This document shows positions 44,455 through 54,012 of a stretch of 64,000 nucleotides of DNA, piece by piece (position 1 is the stretch's first letter; each line of letters starts with the position of its first letter). Below the pieces are notes generated by a model, which worked only from the letters and a program-made list of their open reading frames with translations, made no database searches and was not told the DNA's origin. Origin of the DNA: Phaeobacter sp. G2 (lineage in GTDB: Bacteria; Pseudomonadota; Alphaproteobacteria; Rhodobacterales; Rhodobacteraceae). Both the position numbers and the translations under genes were made by a program. The stretch lies in the NCBI GenBank assembly GCA_025163595.1, contig CP104100.1, forward strand, positions 1,116,001-1,180,000, written 5' to 3'.

Positions 44455-45462
44455 TTAGGAGAACCGGTTCTGCGCCAGGGTGTCCCTGGGAGAGCAGCCA
44501 AATACCTCACGGTAGGCAATGGAAAACCGGCCCAGATGAAAAAAGCCGGCTTCATAGGCGATGCCACTGACCAGGGTGTCTTTGGGCAGCGACTGTGCCA
44601 GCAGATGCGCATGGTTCAGGCGTTGTCGTTGAAGAAAGCCAACCGGGGTGCAGCCAAGGCTTTGTTGAAAACTCAGTTGCAAGCTGCGGATACTGCAGCC
44701 TGCGGCAGCTGCGATCTGGGCCACGGTGATCGGATCGGTCAGGTTTTCCAGGATATAGGTGCGGGCGCGATTGATCTGCGGTGACGACACCTGTGGTTGG
44801 GCCTGGGTCATCAGATGATGCACAGTGCTGGGTTGCGCCATCAGAAACCCTGTCATCAATTCCTCTTCGAACAGGGTTTGGTGCTTATGCTGGCTGTCTC
44901 CGAAGGCGCCTTTTTGGTCGGCCACAGAGACGGCAGCCCGGAATTTTCTTTCCCAGCTTTGTAGCGCAGGTGATTCCAACTGGACCTCGGGGTCGAAAAC
45001 GATGGGATGAGACAGCGCATGCCCCAAAATTCGCTCGGCCATCTGGTGCAACGCGGTGGCGTCAATCTGAAGCAACAGTTTCTCACAGCCCCCATACCAA
45101 ACCATATGGGTGTCGCGCGTTGGGTTGAGAACCGACCCGGTTCTGTGTGTTGCCTCTACCGTCTTGCGTCCATTGCGGACCTTGGCGGCGCCAAGCAGTG
45201 GAATTTGCACAAGATAAAAGTCACTCAGCTCTCCGGGGTTGATCGTCACATCACAGCCATACCGCATGTAATTCAGCGACAGGCTTTGACCTTGGGCCTG
45301 GCTATGACAGGCGTCAAATCTGTCATGCGCGGCACCTGGGATCAGATCGTGATCGCAGAATTGTTCAGCTACTGAGGCGCGCACAAGGTCAACGTCAGTT
45401 GACCGCAACAGGCGGTGCCTGCGCAGGGGGTCAGCCGATTTGCTTAGGAATACAGGTCCCAT
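44455..45462 (-). CDS. AraC-family regulator
   Basis: 335 residues from the ATG at 45462. The C-terminal domain (about 235-335) has two helix-turn-helix units: I-T-V-A-Q-I-A-A-A-A-G-C-S-I-R-S-L-Q and V-S-G-I-A-Y-E-A-G-F-F-H-L-G-R-F-S-I-A-Y-R-E-V-F-G-C-S-P. The N-terminal part resembles the AraC-binding-like (AraC_binding_2) ligand domain. Divergent from the cupin-monooxygenase-hydrolase genes across about 135 bp, so probably their activator. Confidence 0.9.
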   Translation of the reverse strand: MGPVFLSKSADPLRRHRLLRSTDVDLVRASVAEQFCDHDLIPGAAHDRFDACHSQAQGQSLSLNYMRYGCDVTINPGELSDFYLVQIPLLGAAKVRNGRKTVEATHRTGSVLNPTRDTHMVWYGGCEKLLLQIDATALHQMAERILGHALSHPIVFDPEVQLESPALQSWERKFRAAVSVADQKGAFGDSQHKHQTLFEEELMTGFLMAQPSTVHHLMTQAQPQVSSPQINRARTYILENLTDPITVAQIAAAAGCSIRSLQLSFQQSLGCTPVGFLQRQRLNHAHLLAQSLPKDTLVSGIAYEAGFFHLGRFSIAYREVFGCSPRDTLAQNRFS

Positions 45463-45597
45463 CCCAAGCAGCCTAAAAAGTTTTAAACTTAAAGCAAGCA
45501 CTTTTGAGAATGCATTTTTTTGCGCAATTTGGACAAAGCAAACCGAGACTGCGCAGTACGCTGTTTGTGACATTTTGTCATAACAGGGAAAAATAAC

Positions 45598-46059
45598 ATG
45601 AAAGAAACAGCCGGAGTTACGTCAACCGACACAGGTCTCGAAGGCGCCGTATGGAACGTCGTAGGCCAGATTTACACCCCCAAACTGCACTCGGACAATG
45701 CCATGATCTGGCACGCGGTGGTGCCTGCAGACACCTTTGTCCCGCCGCATGTTCATCCGACCCAGGATGAATGGATCCTGGTCGTCGAGGGCAACCTGGA
45801 AGTGGATTTTGGCTATGAAGAGGGCAATGTAAAACCCAACAAAGCCGGACCAAGCGATTTGATCCGCATGCCGATGGGCCTGGCGCATGGAGTTTTTAAC
45901 CGATCAGGGGCCGAGGCAAAATGCGTCTTTGGCGTGGCTCCGTCGCGCAAGATCTATGATCTGTTCTGTGCCTTGGATGGGGTAACGGAGCCAGAAGAAC
46001 TGGTGCGTATCTCCGCCCTGCATGAGGTGGACTTTCTGCCGCCACCCCCAGAGGCGTAA
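45598..46059 (+). CDS. Cupin-domain protein
   Basis: 153 residues, single cupin. Metal-ligand pattern P-P-H-V-H-P-T-Q-D-E-W-I-L-V-V-E-G followed by M-P-M-G-L-A-H-G-V-F-N-R-S-G gives two His, one Glu and a third His, a complete set. First gene of an operon with a flavin monooxygenase (11 bp gap) under a divergent AraC gene, so it probably acts in the same catabolic route, as a dioxygenase, isomerase or ligand-binding protein. Substrate unknown. Confidence 0.85.
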   Translation: MKETAGVTSTDTGLEGAVWNVVGQIYTPKLHSDNAMIWHAVVPADTFVPPHVHPTQDEWILVVEGNLEVDFGYEEGNVKPNKAGPSDLIRMPMGLAHGVFNRSGAEAKCVFGVAPSRKIYDLFCALDGVTEPEELVRISALHEVDFLPPPPEA

Positions 46060-46070
46060 GGAGAGCCCAG

Positions 46071-47558
46071 ATGGTGAGTAGAAAAACAGTTGCCGTCATT
46101 GGCGGCGGTGTTGCGGGCCTAGCCGCAGCCAAGGCATTTGACGAAAAAGGCCACCGCGTCATCGGGTTTGAACGCAGTCACGATTTTGGCGGCGTCTGGG
46201 AATTGTCGCGCTCCTACCCTGGTGTGCAAACACAAAGCCCAAAGGAGCTGTATCGCTTTACCGATATGGCGATGCCGGATGCCTATCCGCAATGGCCAAA
46301 GGGTCCGCAGGTGCACGCCTATATCCACTCCTATGCCGCCAAGCACAAGCTTGGTCGGCTGTATCAGCTGCACACGGATGTGGTGGGAATGGAGCGGCGC
46401 GCCGATGGCAAGCCGGGCTGGACGCTGACGCTGGAGAGTGCAGGGCGAACCCGCAAGCAAGACTTTGACTTTGTTGCGATCTGTACCGGACAATTTTCCT
46501 ATAAGAACATCATTTCCCACCCCGGACAGGAGGCATTTATCGCGCAGGGGGGGCAGGTCATGCACTCCTCGGAGTATACCGATTCAGAGACCGCACGGGG
46601 CAAGCATGTGGTGGTTTTGGGGGGCTCAAAGTCTTCAACCGATATTGCGGTGAACGCGGCGGATCATGGGGCCAAACAGGTGACCATGGTCTACCGCAAG
46701 AACGTGTGGCGGGTGCCTTACTTCATTGGCGGCATCAACTTCAAACACCTGCTCTATATGCGCGCGCAGGAGATGCAGTTTAACAGTTGGGGGCGGAGCC
46801 CACTGCAAAAGCTGTTTGCCGCAGTCACCAAGCCGCTGGTCTGGGCCAATTTCCGCGGGCTGGAAACCATGCTGAAGCTGCAATTGGGGCTGAAGAAATG
46901 GAACATGGTGCCGGATACACCGATCGAGAAAGAAGCCTCTTGTTCGCTGCCGCTGGTCACGCCGGGATTCTTTGAAACGCTGAAATCCGGCAAGCTGAAC
47001 CTCGTTCAGGGGTCGATAGACCACTATGAAGGTGACAGCGTGGTCTTCACCAACGGAGAGCGGGTAAAATGTGATGTTTCGGTTCTGGCCGTGGGGTGGA
47101 AACTGGGGGTTCCTGTTTTGCCCGAGGCATACCGCGAAAAGCTGATGGAAAGCGACGGTCAGTACCGGGTCTATCGCCTGTCGGTGAACCCGGATCTGCC
47201 TGAGGTGGGATTTGTCGGTTTCAACTCCAGTTTCTGTACCATTTTGTCGGCGGAAATGATTGCCAACTGGCTGGTGCGCTATGCGGATGGACAACTTGCT
47301 CAACAACCAAGTGCGGATGAGATGAACAGCAATATCGATATGATGCTGAACTGGCGGCGCAAGGAACGTCCGGCTGCTCAGGTCTATGGCGGCCTGTGTT
47401 CGGCCCCGTTCCATTTCAAGCATTTTGATGAATTGCTGGCGGATATGGGGGCAACCAAGACCAAGCGGTCAAACCCTCTGGCTGAACAGTTCTCGTTTCC
47501 CGATGCGGACGCCTATGGTGAATTCCTGGCTTCGGCGCCCAAGTATCAGGCCGGGTAA
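46071..47558 (+). CDS. Flavin-containing monooxygenase
   Basis: 495 residues. The FAD Rossmann motif is I-G-G-G-V-A-G-L-A-A-A-K-A-F at the N-terminus and the NADPH motif V-V-L-G-G-S-K-S-S-T-D-I-A near residue 190. C-T-G-Q-F-S and S-D/S-E-Y-T lie where FMO and Baeyer-Villiger-type enzymes carry their conserved linker. It oxygenates a soft nucleophile (N or S) or a ketone with NADPH and O2. AAGGAG seven bases before the ATG. The following gene encodes an esterase-like hydrolase, which suits an ester product of a Baeyer-Villiger reaction, but this is inference. Confidence 0.9.
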   Translation: MVSRKTVAVIGGGVAGLAAAKAFDEKGHRVIGFERSHDFGGVWELSRSYPGVQTQSPKELYRFTDMAMPDAYPQWPKGPQVHAYIHSYAAKHKLGRLYQLHTDVVGMERRADGKPGWTLTLESAGRTRKQDFDFVAICTGQFSYKNIISHPGQEAFIAQGGQVMHSSEYTDSETARGKHVVVLGGSKSSTDIAVNAADHGAKQVTMVYRKNVWRVPYFIGGINFKHLLYMRAQEMQFNSWGRSPLQKLFAAVTKPLVWANFRGLETMLKLQLGLKKWNMVPDTPIEKEASCSLPLVTPGFFETLKSGKLNLVQGSIDHYEGDSVVFTNGERVKCDVSVLAVGWKLGVPVLPEAYREKLMESDGQYRVYRLSVNPDLPEVGFVGFNSSFCTILSAEMIANWLVRYADGQLAQQPSADEMNSNIDMMLNWRRKERPAAQVYGGLCSAPFHFKHFDELLADMGATKTKRSNPLAEQFSFPDADAYGEFLASAPKYQAG

Positions 47559-47561
47559 CGG

Positions 47562-48389
47562 ATGACAAAAACGGAGTATAGTGACATGCGCGATTGGGAT
47601 GATGCCTTCAACAACATGGGGCATGTCAAAGGCTCTGATGCGCTGCCCGGTTTCTGGGCAGCGCGCGCTGCAGATTACCGCAAGGGACCGGTGCGGATCG
47701 ACAGCGATATTTCATATGGCGACAGCGCGCGGGAAGTATTTGATCTGATCTGGCCGGACACCCCGCCCCGTGGCGTTCTGGTTTTTGTGCATGGCGGGTT
47801 TTGGATGCGGCTGGACAAATCCTATTGGACTGATCTGGCAGAAGGCGCGCGGGCGCATGGCTGGGTGGTCTGAATTCCCAGCTACACCCTGACACCAGTG
47901 GCGCGGATTTCAGAAATAACCAAACAAATCGCTACAGCCATCGAGGCCGTTGGACACCGCGTTGATGGCCCCATTCGGCTGGTAGGCCATTCGGCGGGGG
48001 GACATCTTGCGACCCGAATGATCTGTTGCGACAGCCTGCTACCACCCAAAACATCTGCCAGAATTGAAAAGACGTTATCAATCAGCGGATTGCACGATCT
48101 GCGCCCTTTATTGCGTACTGCGATGAACGCGACCCTAAAGCTGACGGAGGCGGAAGCCGCTGCCGAAAGCGCCGCCTTGCGACGACCGATTGCTGGGGCC
48201 AAGGTCACAGCCTGGGTTGGTGGCGCGGAACGGCCAGAATTTTTGCGCCAATCGCAGCTTCTGGCGATGATGTGGGATGGCCTGGATGCGGATACCAATC
48301 TGGTTGTCGAAAAGGGTCACAACCATTTCACCATTCTTGACAGCATGACATCGCCCAATTCCGCCCTTTGCAGCCAGTTGGCCGATTAG
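47562..48389 (+). pseudogene. Alpha/beta hydrolase interrupted by an in-frame TGA
   Basis: A full-length esterase/kynurenine-formamidase-like hydrolase of about 275 codons is readable in one frame except for TGA at 47871-47873. The 5' part carries the oxyanion motif V-H-G-G-F-W and ends R-A-H-G-W-V-V; after the stop it continues I-P-S-Y-T-L-T-P-V-A-R-I with the nucleophile elbow G-H-S-A-G-G-H and a C-terminal K-G-H-N-H-F-T histidine. All catalytic elements survive and there is no frameshift, so inactivation looks recent, or it could be read through, or be a sequencing error. Last gene of the AraC-regulated cluster. Confidence 0.85.
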
Positions 48390-48434
48390 GCAACATGAAT
48401 CGCCCCGGTTTTACCGGAGACCTATAGCTTCATT

Positions 48435-48628
48435 TTACGCAACCATATCGAGCACGTCACGCTGCGCATCGAAGTTCTGTTCAGCCTCCGCTGTTTGGGA
48501 TGTTTCCGATGGGGTCGAACAGGCGCCGGTGATTGAACCAATCGACCCAGCAGAGTGTTGCGATTTCCAGATCCTGCATGTTGCGCCACGGTCCTTGGCG
48601 ATGGACCAGCTTAGTTTTGTTGAGACCG
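48435..48628 (-). mobile_element. IS3-family transposase remnant (C-terminal end)
   Basis: The minus strand encodes L-V-H-R-Q-G-P-W-R-N-M-Q-D-L-E-I-A-T-L-C-W-V-D-W-F-N-H-R-R-L-F with P-I-G-N-I-P, the conserved end of IS3-family OrfB. After I-P a one-base shift (an extra A in cccaaaca) moves the frame, where A-E-A-E-Q-N-F and the normal ending D-M-V-A-stop continue. Upstream of 48628 the sequence is unrelated, so only about the last 60 codons remain. The rest of the gap 48390-48888 contains no supported gene. Confidence 0.8.
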
Positions 48629-48888
48629 TTTATGCGCAGGTTGCGCACTTTGCAAAGTCTTGCCCTTTTCCTAAAGCGGACCTTCAGTGACACGGTCACA
48701 ATATTTGTTTTAAACCTACTTAGGTCAGGTCTCTTTCATCCTAGGCTCGCTCGCAACGCTGTATGTTTCGGTCATTTTTCCAGATTTTTTTGCAGGCGAA
48801 CTGCGAGATTTGGGCATCGAAATGTTCGGACCTTCTCATAAGAAACATCCCTTTTCAGCGCGAGGCTGATGGAAGCCTTATTCCGCAT

Positions 48889-51800
48889 TCAATTAGGTTC
48901 GCCTTCTAAGTACGCCCTTACCACTTCAACAACCCCCGTAGGATTGTCCCGCCATTCCCGCAAGGTGACGGTCACAGCCTTCCATCCAAAAGCTTCCAGC
49001 AGAATGGCACGTTCAGTCAAAACTTCTAAAGTGGCATGGGTCGCATAGGTCTCTTTGCTATCGATCAGAATGGCCAGCTTAAAGTCGGCTTCATCTGCCT
49101 GGCGGACGGCGACATCGACGCAAAAGCGGGACATGCCGTGGTTGACCACCGCAACAAATTCGCGCTCTTGCAAGGCTGCGGCAATCTGTTCTGCGGCCGC
49201 ATTTACAGGTTTTTCGCTCCGGTCCGCATTGCTCATCACCGCCTTAAGCGCCAGACCTGCTCCTTGCTTATCTCCGGTTGAGGCAAGTTGCGCATACCGC
49301 AGGAAAGTCTTCAGCGCGTTGGCACCTGCATTATAGTCGTTGGTGATCTGCTCGGAGGTGATCGACGACACAACGATCATGTTTTCCTTCGCACGCGAAA
49401 AGATGACATTCAGACGCTTTTCGCCTCCGACCTTGTTGATGGGGCCAAAGTTCATCCGCATCTTGCCATTTTCCGGCGGAGCATAGCAGATCGACAGCAA
49501 AATGATGTCTCGTTCGTCGCCCTGCACATTTTCGAGGTTCTTTACGAAAAGCCCGATGAATTCGCCATCTCTTTCGCGTTCAAATTCAGTTTCGAGCTTG
49601 CGAGAAAAGTCCTTGTCAGTACGTGCCAGATCTCTCAAAGCATTTTCAATCTCGGATTGCTGCGCCTCCGAGAAGGCAACGATGCCAATGGTTTTTTGAC
49701 TTTTCTGAGCAAGGATGTCGCGCAGCAGATGGGCGATATAGCGCGCTTCTTCGGCGTTTCGCCGCAGGGCATAAACACCGTCATTGATCATATGGTAGGA
49801 AATCGGACGCGCCAAAACCTCGGATGCGGTTAGCGGAGGAGCTCCTGCGTCCAACACATCGATCTGAGGTTGCTGCTGCCGGTTGTGTGTAGCCGGAATG
49901 GTCAACAATTGCCCATTGTAAAAGGCCCCGTTGGAAAAGCTTATCAGCTCCTCGCTGCGCGATCGATAGTGCCAGCTGAGCATGGTCGATTTCAACCGTT
50001 CCGCCGCAAGGGTCAGAAAGCTGTCCTGCTCCAACTCAAAGTTGAGATCTTCTTCAGCATCATCAAACTCCTCGGCAGCGTCACTACTGCCAAAGAATCT
50101 CGACGGCGGCAGTTGCATCTCATCTCCCACAACGATGATCTGCGGCGCACGCATCAATGTTGGCACCGCATCTTCTACTGGAATTTGCGATGCCTCGTCG
50201 AAGATCACCACATCAAACAGATCGGAATCAAGTGGCAGGACATCCGCCACAGAAAGCGGGCTCATCAACCAGATCGGCTTGATGTCCGGTATCAATGCTC
50301 CGGCAGGACCACCTAACATTTCACGTGGCGACCGATAGGCGCGGGTCTTTTTGAATTCATGTTCTAATGCCCGACGCGCCTTGGCATAGGATGATTTGCG
50401 CGCCCGGTCTTCCATCGACAGGTTGCGATCCATTTCAGCAGTCAACGCGATATGGCTGTCAAAGGTTTCCATAGCGCGCAGTTCCAGCAAGGACGCATTG
50501 ACCTCTTGAAGCGCCTTCCGGCTTTCTGCGATCTTTGTGCGCGCCCGTTCCAGCATGGAATGATCAATAGCTGTCAGGCCAGGGGTCTGGAGCAGGCTAC
50601 GGCGCACCGTCTCTGACAGGATTTCTGCGTGCAACTGATCTGTGGGTAAATCGAGGTTGCGCAAACAATGCCAGATCGATGCAGGCGCTTCTGCCAGCGG
50701 CTGCAACATGAACTTCAGATCACGCAAATGCGGCCGACTTAGTGCGAGCGCATCAAGCGCCGGGGCCAAATCAGACAATGCCAATGTATCCAGCCCATCA
50801 ATCAGACCGGTTGCCTCTTCCAACAGCCCTTCGACCACCGGAGCGTGGCGGGCCAAAGCCAGCACCTGACGCTCCGAATTGGCCGGATCGCTCACCACCT
50901 TGGCCAGGATCGGGTCTGCTGCGGCTCCTTCTGCCATCCTCCCTGCGGCCCGTTCTGCGACCAGTTTGGACAGGGCCCCAAAATCGTCAAATCCATATCG
51001 CCCAGCAGCTTGCCGCTTGGTTTCAGCCAGGGCCTCTTTGGCTGTATGTTCAGCATCAAGCTGCGACAAAAGATCAACCACAGAGGGTGCAACTGCGGCA
51101 TCCACCGTCCGGGTGCGTGCCGAAATGGTTTTCTTCAATTGCCGCCAAGGGCCAGACAGGAATGACAGGAGCTTGCCTTCCTTGTCCTGCGCCAGCCGCA
51201 GCGCTGTTTTGGTTTCATCCGGGGTCAGTCTCTCGGTCCAGGCGGATGCTTTTTCAGTTGCCGCAGCCAAGGCACGCTTTTTCTCCTCTACCAGACGCAA
51301 TTCGCCTTTGAACCGGCGGCTTTCGCGGCTTGCAGGGTCCAGCAGGCCTAGTTGTCCCACCTCCGCCATTGCGGCAACGCGCGCAGCAAACTGAATTTGC
51401 GCAAAGCCAGCACCCGTGGTGGTGATCTCACCAAACAGATCGGCATCTATCCCGCTCAACCGCTTGGCGCGTGACGCCAGATTTGCGGCTCGTTCCGGCA
51501 CCTGATCCAGGGTCTTGTCATCCGCCCAAAGTGCCGGGGTCAACAGTCTTTCGGGCCGTTGTGACAGACATTGCCCCCCTGCCAAGCCTTTGGTTCCGGT
51601 CAGCGCGCGATCTACTGCATCCTCATACTCCAACCAATCGGACAGATCAGGCAACAGGTCCCGATCATTATCATCCAAACCCATGGCAGGGGCGCTCAGC
51701 GCGCGGTCAATCACGGAATAAAGCGCTTCATTGGTCCCAACCGCCGCGGAGGACATGGCCTTGATGTGCACGCGCACATCAGCCAGCGCTTCTGAAATAC

Positions 51801-54012
51801 GTCGTAGCAGTGCCGTACGTTCATCCGTCAGCATGGCCATGGTCGTTGGACGAGCTTCACTGGTCCAGCGCGTGTAGATCTCTTCCAGCTCTTGAATGAA
51901 ATCGCGCTTGTTTTGCTGACTGTCGTGCACAAGACTACACAGAGCCCCAAGGCCCACACCCGTCAAACGGTTGAACACCACATCAAGAGCGGCGCGTTTT
52001 TCACAAACGAACAGCACACGTTTCCCTTGCCCGATGAAGTCCGCAATCAGGTTGGTGATGGTCTGTGATTTGCCCGTACCCGGCGGGCCCTGAATGACAT
52101 AGCTTTCCCCACTGCGGGCATTCAGAACCGACTTTTCCTGACTGGGATCCATTTCGATGACTGGATAGCGGTGTTCCGGTTTGGGCAGGCTGGGAATGCT
52201 GCCGGTATCAAAATTGCGGTCATTGAAGAGCAGATCAAAGGTCGCATTTGGCGGCAATTCACCTGCCAAGACGGAATCATAATCCCGCACCAGCGACATT
52301 TTTCGATAGTTAAAGTTGGCAAGGGTTACCGAGCAAAGATCAAAGCTCCAGTTAAAGCGTCCATCAGTGTCCTGCGCCGCAGAAAAGGTTGTCGCCTCAC
52401 GTTCTGTCATCGCAGGGTCGACCACGTGAGAGGTACTGAACATCCGCGGAAGTGCGCGCCCCATCACGGCCTGATTGGGAGCCTGTGCGGGGGTAACATA
52501 TTCTTTGAATAGCTGTAGCCCCAGCGGGTTAAACCCCGGATGCTCATAGGAATAGCGCAACCCAGATCGCGCCCGCCTGCCTTTAACCATGCCAACGCGG
52601 CGCTTGTTAAACTGATCTAGTCGGCGGCGCACCTTCTGGTGCAATACCTTGATGCGTGGTTTGTCGGCATATTCCAGGCGTACACCGGGCTCGCTGGACA
52701 AAATCTGGGTCTCGATAAGTTGATAGAGATCCTGCAGAGCCTCCGGTTGGGACATATCCACCGTTCTGGGCAGTTTGGTGCCAAACAGCTTTTCCAGCGC
52801 AAAGGACAACGCTGGATTGACCTCGGCCACTGTATCAAGCGCTTTTAGGGTGAAGACATCCTTTACCCCCTTGCGGCGCTTCAATTCTGCCCGCAGCAAC
52901 AGCAGCGGCGAGGAAATCGGCACATGCGGGTCGTTCTTCAAATCATACCAACGCAGGAATACGGGCACCAAGCGTAGTGGAGCTGCGCCATATTCCCGCG
53001 CAACCCGCGCACTTTCTGAGCGTAGCTTGGACAGGACTGATGGCGCAAACTGCATCTCTTCAAATCGAATGTAATCCCGCAAGGCAACTTCTTTGCCCGA
53101 CAGCAGCATTTGCATGGCACGGCCATCGGCGGTGAACAGGTCTTCGGATTTGATCGCCTGAAAATTCATCACCAAAGGCACGGAAGTTTCTGTCAGGTTC
53201 AATTCGGTCGAGACAGGCTTGTGGTAGATCAGCCGATTGCGCCTGGTCATATCATATAGCCGTGCGCGCAAACGCTTAAGCAACTCACCTCTTGGCAAAT
53301 CGGCCTCTGCCCCGAATGAAGCGCTCGTTGTCAGTTCATTGTCAAAAACCGACCCGATCATGCGATGGTTTTCAAACGCGCGGATCAGGGTGGGCATGTC
53401 CTGTGCTCGGTTAAACCGTTCCAACTCTGTCATGCGCTCGATTGCGCGACAGATCACCGGGCTAAGCCGATTGTTCAACTGGGCCAGATCACTGCGGTAG
53501 CGGGTAAAGGTTTCGAGCTGCTCCTTCTGCCGAAAGTCAAGACCGGTCGCCAGCGAACCGATGATCATTCCCAGCCCATAGATATCAGTGATCGGGTCGT
53601 GATGGCCCGCTTCGATTTCCCAGGATCGGTACTGGGTCAAAAAACACGGGCTGGCTTCGGCATCCTCTGCAACTTTTGCGTCATGCACTTCTGTGCCGAT
53701 CGCATCATCAGAAGTCACCCTGAGCTCACTCACGACCTTGATGCCGCTCTTGGCCTGCAAATCCTTGCGGCTGCGAACTGCGCGGGCCGATGCCGGTGCT
53801 CTTGCTTCCGACTGAATAAAGAACAGATGGCCATGATCCGTTTTTAGCTTAGCCAGGGGAAACAACGGAGCCACTTGCCCGGCATCATGCGCCTCTGCGA
53901 CCTGCTGCATCAGGGGTAAAACGGCGGCCAACAGGTCCTCATTCCCGATTGAATGCGTCTCATTCCAGCTTTCAAGAAGCTCAAAGAAACCATGTTTGGC
54001 AACATCAATCAT
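48889..54012 (-). CDS. Kinase-like / DUF4011 / SF1 helicase / nuclease-fold protein, putative defence effector
   Basis: 1707 residues from the ATG at 54012, fixed by GGAGG six bases upstream. Residues about 1-220 resemble the C-lobe of a protein kinase (D-P-I-T-D-I-Y-G-L-G-M-I-I-G near 140); L-Y-D-M-T-R-R-N-R-L-I-Y near 250 starts DUF4011. Walker A is Q-G-P-P-G-T-G-K-S at about 641; a long helical insertion follows; Walker B F-D-E-A-S-Q near 1271 with G-D-E-M-Q-L-P-P, and helicase motifs V/VI Q-G-D-E-R-D-I-I-L-L-S and N-V-I-F-S-R-A-K-E near 1500-1545. The C-terminal 90 residues look like a Vsr/MTES_1575-type endonuclease fold, with the usual I-E-x-D changed to I-L-I-D. Resembles Hhe and Mokosh defence helicases. 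Coupled to the M48 gene by an 8-base overlap. Confidence 0.85.
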   Translation of the reverse strand: MIDVAKHGFFELLESWNETHSIGNEDLLAAVLPLMQQVAEAHDAGQVAPLFPLAKLKTDHGHLFFIQSEARAPASARAVRSRKDLQAKSGIKVVSELRVTSDDAIGTEVHDAKVAEDAEASPCFLTQYRSWEIEAGHHDPITDIYGLGMIIGSLATGLDFRQKEQLETFTRYRSDLAQLNNRLSPVICRAIERMTELERFNRAQDMPTLIRAFENHRMIGSVFDNELTTSASFGAEADLPRGELLKRLRARLYDMTRRNRLIYHKPVSTELNLTETSVPLVMNFQAIKSEDLFTADGRAMQMLLSGKEVALRDYIRFEEMQFAPSVLSKLRSESARVAREYGAAPLRLVPVFLRWYDLKNDPHVPISSPLLLLRAELKRRKGVKDVFTLKALDTVAEVNPALSFALEKLFGTKLPRTVDMSQPEALQDLYQLIETQILSSEPGVRLEYADKPRIKVLHQKVRRRLDQFNKRRVGMVKGRRARSGLRYSYEHPGFNPLGLQLFKEYVTPAQAPNQAVMGRALPRMFSTSHVVDPAMTEREATTFSAAQDTDGRFNWSFDLCSVTLANFNYRKMSLVRDYDSVLAGELPPNATFDLLFNDRNFDTGSIPSLPKPEHRYPVIEMDPSQEKSVLNARSGESYVIQGPPGTGKSQTITNLIADFIGQGKRVLFVCEKRAALDVVFNRLTGVGLGALCSLVHDSQQNKRDFIQELEEIYTRWTSEARPTTMAMLTDERTALLRRISEALADVRVHIKAMSSAAVGTNEALYSVIDRALSAPAMGLDDNDRDLLPDLSDWLEYEDAVDRALTGTKGLAGGQCLSQRPERLLTPALWADDKTLDQVPERAANLASRAKRLSGIDADLFGEITTTGAGFAQIQFAARVAAMAEVGQLGLLDPASRESRRFKGELRLVEEKKRALAAATEKASAWTERLTPDETKTALRLAQDKEGKLLSFLSGPWRQLKKTISARTRTVDAAVAPSVVDLLSQLDAEHTAKEALAETKRQAAGRYGFDDFGALSKLVAERAAGRMAEGAAADPILAKVVSDPANSERQVLALARHAPVVEGLLEEATGLIDGLDTLALSDLAPALDALALSRPHLRDLKFMLQPLAEAPASIWHCLRNLDLPTDQLHAEILSETVRRSLLQTPGLTAIDHSMLERARTKIAESRKALQEVNASLLELRAMETFDSHIALTAEMDRNLSMEDRARKSSYAKARRALEHEFKKTRAYRSPREMLGGPAGALIPDIKPIWLMSPLSVADVLPLDSDLFDVVIFDEASQIPVEDAVPTLMRAPQIIVVGDEMQLPPSRFFGSSDAAEEFDDAEEDLNFELEQDSFLTLAAERLKSTMLSWHYRSRSEELISFSNGAFYNGQLLTIPATHNRQQQPQIDVLDAGAPPLTASEVLARPISYHMINDGVYALRRNAEEARYIAHLLRDILAQKSQKTIGIVAFSEAQQSEIENALRDLARTDKDFSRKLETEFERERDGEFIGLFVKNLENVQGDERDIILLSICYAPPENGKMRMNFGPINKVGGEKRLNVIFSRAKENMIVVSSITSEQITNDYNAGANALKTFLRYAQLASTGDKQGAGLALKAVMSNADRSEKPVNAAAEQIAAALQEREFVAVVNHGMSRFCVDVAVRQADEADFKLAILIDSKETYATHATLEVLTERAILLEAFGWKAVTVTLREWRDNPTGVVEVVRAYLEGEPN

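Noticed and set aside
47871..47873. TGA as a selenocysteine codon in the hydrolase
   Set aside because: The position is next to a structural I-P-S-Y segment, not the nucleophile, no stable hairpin was seen directly downstream, and no selenoprotein of this family is known to me.
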